Source of the DNA: Lentimicrobiaceae bacterium
GTDB lineage: Bacteria; Bacteroidota; Bacteroidia; Bacteroidales; SKPS01
Direction of reading: 5' to 3'
DNA length: 9,004 nt
Assembly (NCBI GenBank): GCA_007119395.1
Contig: SKPS01000263.1
Span: 1 to 9,004, forward strand
This document shows positions 6,021 through 9,004 of this stretch, one piece after another; the first letter of the stretch is position 1; the number at the start of each line of letters is the position of its first letter. The translations under genes were made by a program, and so were the position numbers. The notes under the pieces are model-generated. The model ran no database searches, was not told the DNA's origin, and saw only the letters and a list, made by a program, of their open reading frames with translations.

Positions 6021-8228
6021 TCACATAATATCGAACCTGTCGAGGTTCATCACCTTGTTCCAAGCCTTGACGAAGTCGTTTACAAACTTCTCTTTGGCAT
6101 CGGCACTGCCGTACACTTCAGAGATTGCGCGGAGCTCTGAGTTGGATCCAAACACCAGGTCGGCACGTGTGCCTGTCCATCTCTTTTTCCCGGTATTCCG
6201 GTCAAACCCTTCGAAGAGGTCGCCGCTTTCAGAGGCGGGTTTCCAGGTGGTGTTGATATCGAGCAGGTTCACGAAGAAGTCATTGGAGAGCACCTCCGGG
6301 TGATCTGTGAATACGCCATGGGATGAGTGATCCCAGTTGGCATTGAGCGCCCTGAGCCCACCCACCAGCACGGTCATTTCCGGAGCTGTCAGTGTCAGCA
6401 GTTGCGCTTTGTCAACCAGCAGCTCTTCTGCTTCGATGGTGTATTTGCCTTTCAGGTAGTTACGGAATCCGTCGGCGATGGGTTCCATCACAGCGAATGA
6501 CTCCACGTCGGTTTGCTCTTGCGTGGCGTCCATTCGCCCGGGTGTAAACGGCACCGTGATATCGTGGCCGCCGTCACGTGCAGCTTTTTCCACAGCTGCA
6601 CATCCTGCCAGCACAATCAGGTCAGCCAATGACACCTTTTTGGCAGTCTGTTCTTTGTTGAAGTTCTGTTGAATCTTCTCCAGTGTGGCAAGCACTTTGG
6701 CGAGTTGTGCCGGGTTGTTCACCTCCCAGTCTTTCTGTGGAGCCAGTCGCAGGCGGGCGCCGTTGGCTCCACCCCTTTTGTCGGAGCCTCTGAAAGTAGA
6801 AGCTGAAGCCCATGCCACGTTTACCAGTTGCGCTACCGACAACCCTGCGTCAAGCACTGCACGTTTCAGGTCGTCGATCTCTTTGTCGCCGATCAGCTCA
6901 TGATCAACTGCGGGTGTAGGATCCTGCCACAGCAGATCCTCCTCAGGCACTTCGGGGCCCAGGTACAGGGCTTTGGGTCCCATATCACGGTGTGTCAGTT
7001 TGAACCAGGCGCGCGCAAAGGCATCGGCAAACTGATCGGGGTTTTCGAGGAACCGGCGCGAGATTTTTTCATATTCAGGATCAAAGCGCAGCGAGAGGTC
7101 TGTGGTGAGCATAAACGGAGCATTCCTTTTTTCGGGCACATGTGCGTCGGGGATGCTTCCTGCTCCGGCCTGCCCTTTGGGCTTCCATTGATGTGCTCCT
7201 GCAGGGCTTTTGGTGAGCTCCCACTCGTAATCGAACAGGTTTTCTAAGAAGTTGTTGCTCCATTTGGTGGGCGTCTTGGTCCAGGTGCCTTCAAGCCCAC
7301 TGGTGATGGTGTCTTCTGCCATTCCCTTGCCATGGGCGTTCTTCCAGCCAAGGCCTTGCTCCTCCATTCCCGCCGCCTCAGGCTCAGGCCCCAGGTGCTC
7401 ATCACTGGCAGCACCGTGGCACTTGCCAAAGGTGTGACCACCGGCAATCAAGGCAACCGTCTCTTCATCATTCATGGCCATCCGCGCAAACGTCTCACGG
7501 ATGTCTTTGGCCGCCAACACCGGATCCGGATTGCCATCAGGACCCTCAGGGTTCACATAGATCAAACCCATCTGAACCGCTGCCAAAGGATTCTCCAACT
7601 CACGGTCACCGGAATAACGCTTGTCAGCCAACCACTCCTTCTCAGCTCCCCAATATACATCCTCCTCAGGCTCCCATACATCTTCACGCCCACCGGCAAA
7701 ACCAAACGTCTTGAAACCCATCGACTCCAACGCTACATTGCCCGCCAGAATCATCAAATCAGCCCACGAAATCTTCTTGCCATACTTCTGCTTGATCGGC
7801 CACAACAAACGACGCGCCTTGTCAAGGTTCACATTGTCAGGCCAACTATTCAACGGCGCAAAACGCTGCTGACCCGTGCCACCACCACCACGACCATCGC
7901 CCGTACGGTAAGTGCCCGCACTGTGCCAGGCCATGCGGATAAACAATGGACCGTAATGACCAAAGTCAGCAGGCCACCACTCCTTGGAATCGGTCATCAA
8001 CTGATGCAAATCCTCCTTCAAACCCTTGTAATCCAAACTGCTGAACTCCCTGGCATAATCAAAATCTTCACCCATCGGATCCGATTTCGATGAGTTCTGA
8101 CGTAAAATATTAAGCTTTAACTGATTCGGCCACCAGTCTCGGTTGCCTGTTCCAATACCGGCCGGTGCCTTCTTCGCCGTAGCGCCGGTTACCGGACATT
8201 TGCCTCCATGGCTCGATTTCTCTTCCAT
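6021..8228 (-). CDS. katG: Catalase-peroxidase KatG
   Basis: This is a bifunctional haem catalase-peroxidase that destroys hydrogen peroxide in the cytoplasm, full length at 735 residues. The distal site is R98, W101 and H102 in FIRMAWHSAGTYR. The residues of the Met-Tyr-Trp adduct needed for catalase activity are W101, Y224 (IYVNPEGP) and M250. The proximal haem ligand is H265 (GGHTFGKCHG), with W316 and D377 on the proximal side. The mobile arginine is R414. S310 matches the position linked to isoniazid response in the mycobacterial enzyme. The C-terminal half is the usual second peroxidase-like domain without haem. The start at MEEKSSHGGKCPVTG matches the family, and A-rich sequence precedes it. 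The gene is apparently monocistronic. An oddity is that synonymous codon use changes sharply near residues 293-322: before it Leu is mainly TTG and Lys AAG, after it Leu is CTG/CTC and Lys mainly AAA. Confidence 0.98.
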   Translation of the reverse strand: MEEKSSHGGKCPVTGATAKKAPAGIGTGNRDWWPNQLKLNILRQNSSKSDPMGEDFDYAREFSSLDYKGLKEDLHQLMTDSKEWWPADFGHYGPLFIRMAWHSAGTYRTGDGRGGGGTGQQRFAPLNSWPDNVNLDKARRLLWPIKQKYGKKISWADLMILAGNVALESMGFKTFGFAGGREDVWEPEEDVYWGAEKEWLADKRYSGDRELENPLAAVQMGLIYVNPEGPDGNPDPVLAAKDIRETFARMAMNDEETVALIAGGHTFGKCHGAASDEHLGPEPEAAGMEEQGLGWKNAHGKGMAEDTITSGLEGTWTKTPTKWSNNFLENLFDYEWELTKSPAGAHQWKPKGQAGAGSIPDAHVPEKRNAPFMLTTDLSLRFDPEYEKISRRFLENPDQFADAFARAWFKLTHRDMGPKALYLGPEVPEEDLLWQDPTPAVDHELIGDKEIDDLKRAVLDAGLSVAQLVNVAWASASTFRGSDKRGGANGARLRLAPQKDWEVNNPAQLAKVLATLEKIQQNFNKEQTAKKVSLADLIVLAGCAAVEKAARDGGHDITVPFTPGRMDATQEQTDVESFAVMEPIADGFRNYLKGKYTIEAEELLVDKAQLLTLTAPEMTVLVGGLRALNANWDHSSHGVFTDHPEVLSNDFFVNLLDINTTWKPASESGDLFEGFDRNTGKKRWTGTRADLVFGSNSELRAISEVYGSADAKEKFVNDFVKAWNKVMNLDRFDIM

Positions 8229-8299
8229 AATGTGTTGTTGTTTTTAGTTAAGTATATGATATGTGCAATTCGTCGTCTTGATGAATCAAAAACATAAAA

Positions 8300-8310
8300 A
8301 TGATAATCAT
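8300..8310. promoter_or_regulatory. Palindrome upstream of katG, possible Fur/PerR-type operator
   Basis: ATGAT-A-ATCAT is a perfect 5-1-5 inverted repeat centred at 8305. Its content resembles the core of Fur and PerR boxes, which are AT-rich repeats around TGATAAT. PerR-family repressors control katG in several bacteria, so an operator here is plausible. The site is short, no regulator gene is in the window, and the link is inference. Confidence 0.3.
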
Positions 8311-8489
8311 CCGGCCATCGCCTGAATGGCATCAAACCCCTGGTCGTTCATGATGTTAAAATACTTTACCCATCACATCCGCGAGATCTGATGTCATCAA
8401 TGCAATGCCAATAAAACACTAACATAACAACACCAGCCATCTTTTGTTGACCTGGTGCCACCCGTTTTAGCCGTTAGCTGAAACAGCTT

Positions 8490-8519
8490 CAAATATACAA
8501 CATTTTGAAAACAATCCAA
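8490..8519 (-). promoter_or_regulatory. Bacteroidota promoter facing katG
   Basis: On the minus strand TTG (8519-8517) is followed after 19 bp by TATATTTG (8497-8490), a good match to the TTG/TAnnTTTG promoter with normal spacing. It is the best promoter in the window. Transcription would start near 8483 and leave about 255 nt before the katG ATG. A second promoter nearer to katG may exist, but I saw no clean -7 element there. Confidence 0.55.
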
Positions 8520-8632
8520 TGCCGTCATCACCCCAAACGATTCTTTTCCGGAGGAGTTCCTTTACACCTGCTATGATATGGTGATGACCACCTCGAAAGA
8601 ACTACCCCATGCAGCCATTCATCTCTGTTGCA

Positions 8633-9004
8633 TCAACCAGGCAGTCCATAAGCGGCTGCCAGATCATTGGCATAGGCGCTTCCGGCATCGACATAAATGA
8701 TGTCTTGCATGTGTAGCATCAGCATGGTGCTGTGCGACGGAACACCGGGGACCAACTCGGTGACCACCAGGGTTGACGAATCCATCTCGCGGATTTTCCC
8801 AATCACCCCGAATTCCCCATCGGAATTCACACTCCGGATGCCCACGTAACCAAAGGTTCTATCAACAGATTTTATCACATTCTCCAGTGAACCAATGTGA
8901 ATGCCTGCCAGCTTTTTGGTCAGCTCCTCCTTCGATAATCCAGGGTGCAGCGCCCTTTCATGGCCCACCTCCCAGCGTACCCTTCGGATGCTGCTTCGCT
9001 TGAA
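8633..9004 (-). CDS. Hypothetical protein, 5' end beyond the window
   Basis: The frame is open from the right edge (FKRSSIRRVRWE...) to a TGA at 8635-8633, giving 123 visible residues. An internal GTG at 8968 is possible, but the frame continues past it, so the true start is probably outside. I do not recognise the family. The visible part has a helical stretch (LSKEELTKKLAGIHIGSLEN) and then beta-rich sequence (FGYVGIRSV, EFGVIGKIREM, STLVVTELVPG, DIIYVDAGS). There is no signal peptide or membrane segment in the visible part. Codon use is mixed and CTG-rich for Leu. It lies upstream of katG on the same strand with a promoter between, so it is probably a separate unit. Confidence 0.65.
   Translation of the reverse strand, partial: FKRSSIRRVRWEVGHERALHPGLSKEELTKKLAGIHIGSLENVIKSVDRTFGYVGIRSVNSDGEFGVIGKIREMDSSTLVVTELVPGVPSHSTMLMLHMQDIIYVDAGSAYANDLAAAYGLPG

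Larger units (their letters stand above)
8229..8632. other. katG upstream region / long leader
   Basis: There is no convincing gene in this 404-bp gap. It contains a promoter near 8490-8519 facing katG, which would give a leader of about 255 nt, and a small palindrome 72 bp before the katG start. Two very short minus-strand frames lie in the leader: 8397-8356 (MTSDLADVMGKVF) and 8351-8307 (MNDQGFDAIQAMAG), five nucleotides apart. They could be leader peptides or scraps of a decayed gene end. The stretch 8520-8632 shows nothing assignable. Confidence 0.5.

Noticed and set aside
7332..8093. 253-codon plus-strand frame inside katG
   Set aside because: Antisense shadow of a well-conserved enzyme. 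The long open frame follows from its codon bias.
8509..8700. Plus-strand open frame of about 63 codons with protein-like composition
   Set aside because: It has no early start codon, overlaps the end of the minus-strand hypothetical gene, and has no recognisable motif.

Overview
The window is most likely from a member of the Bacteroidota. Two secreted proteins end in type IX secretion system (T9SS) sorting domains, one type A and one type B, and a third type A domain survives as an orphan fragment. Three start regions carry the Bacteroidota -7 promoter element in the identical form TATATTTG. Start codons have A-rich upstream sequence rather than Shine-Dalgarno sites. The left edge lies inside a long (TC)n microsatellite, which may be a contig end. 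The right edge cuts a gene.

Layout: 1-548 has no convincing gene. It holds the TC microsatellite, a pair of 15-bp palindromes 52 bp apart, and four 7-bp tandem units that run up to an orphan T9SS type A sorting domain on the minus strand (549-851). A plus-strand gene (1036-2340) encodes a signal-peptide protein built of about nine Trp-anchored repeats of 28-31 residues and ending in a type A sorting domain. It is separated by a bidirectional hairpin terminator from a convergent minus-strand operon. In that operon the first gene (5582-3267) encodes a large T9SS type B propeller/Ig-like surface protein. The second (3254-2412) encodes a predicted outer-membrane beta-barrel, 12 bp downstream. After a 438-bp intergenic region with several hairpins comes katG (8228-6021, minus strand), a full-length catalase-peroxidase with all key residues. 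Its upstream region has a good promoter about 270 bp away and a small palindrome near the start. A minus-strand hypothetical gene (9004-8633) runs off the right edge.

How the genes work together: the surface proteins and barrel are envelope functions that rely on a T9SS encoded elsewhere. KatG is a cytoplasmic peroxide-defence enzyme with no evident link to them. I found no defence system, CRISPR array, integrase or transposase. The most notable direct observation is an abrupt change in synonymous codon use inside katG near residues 293-322. It suggests a mosaic (recombinant or mis-assembled) gene. The next most notable are the repeat-rich left end beside the orphan sorting domain and the repeat protein.
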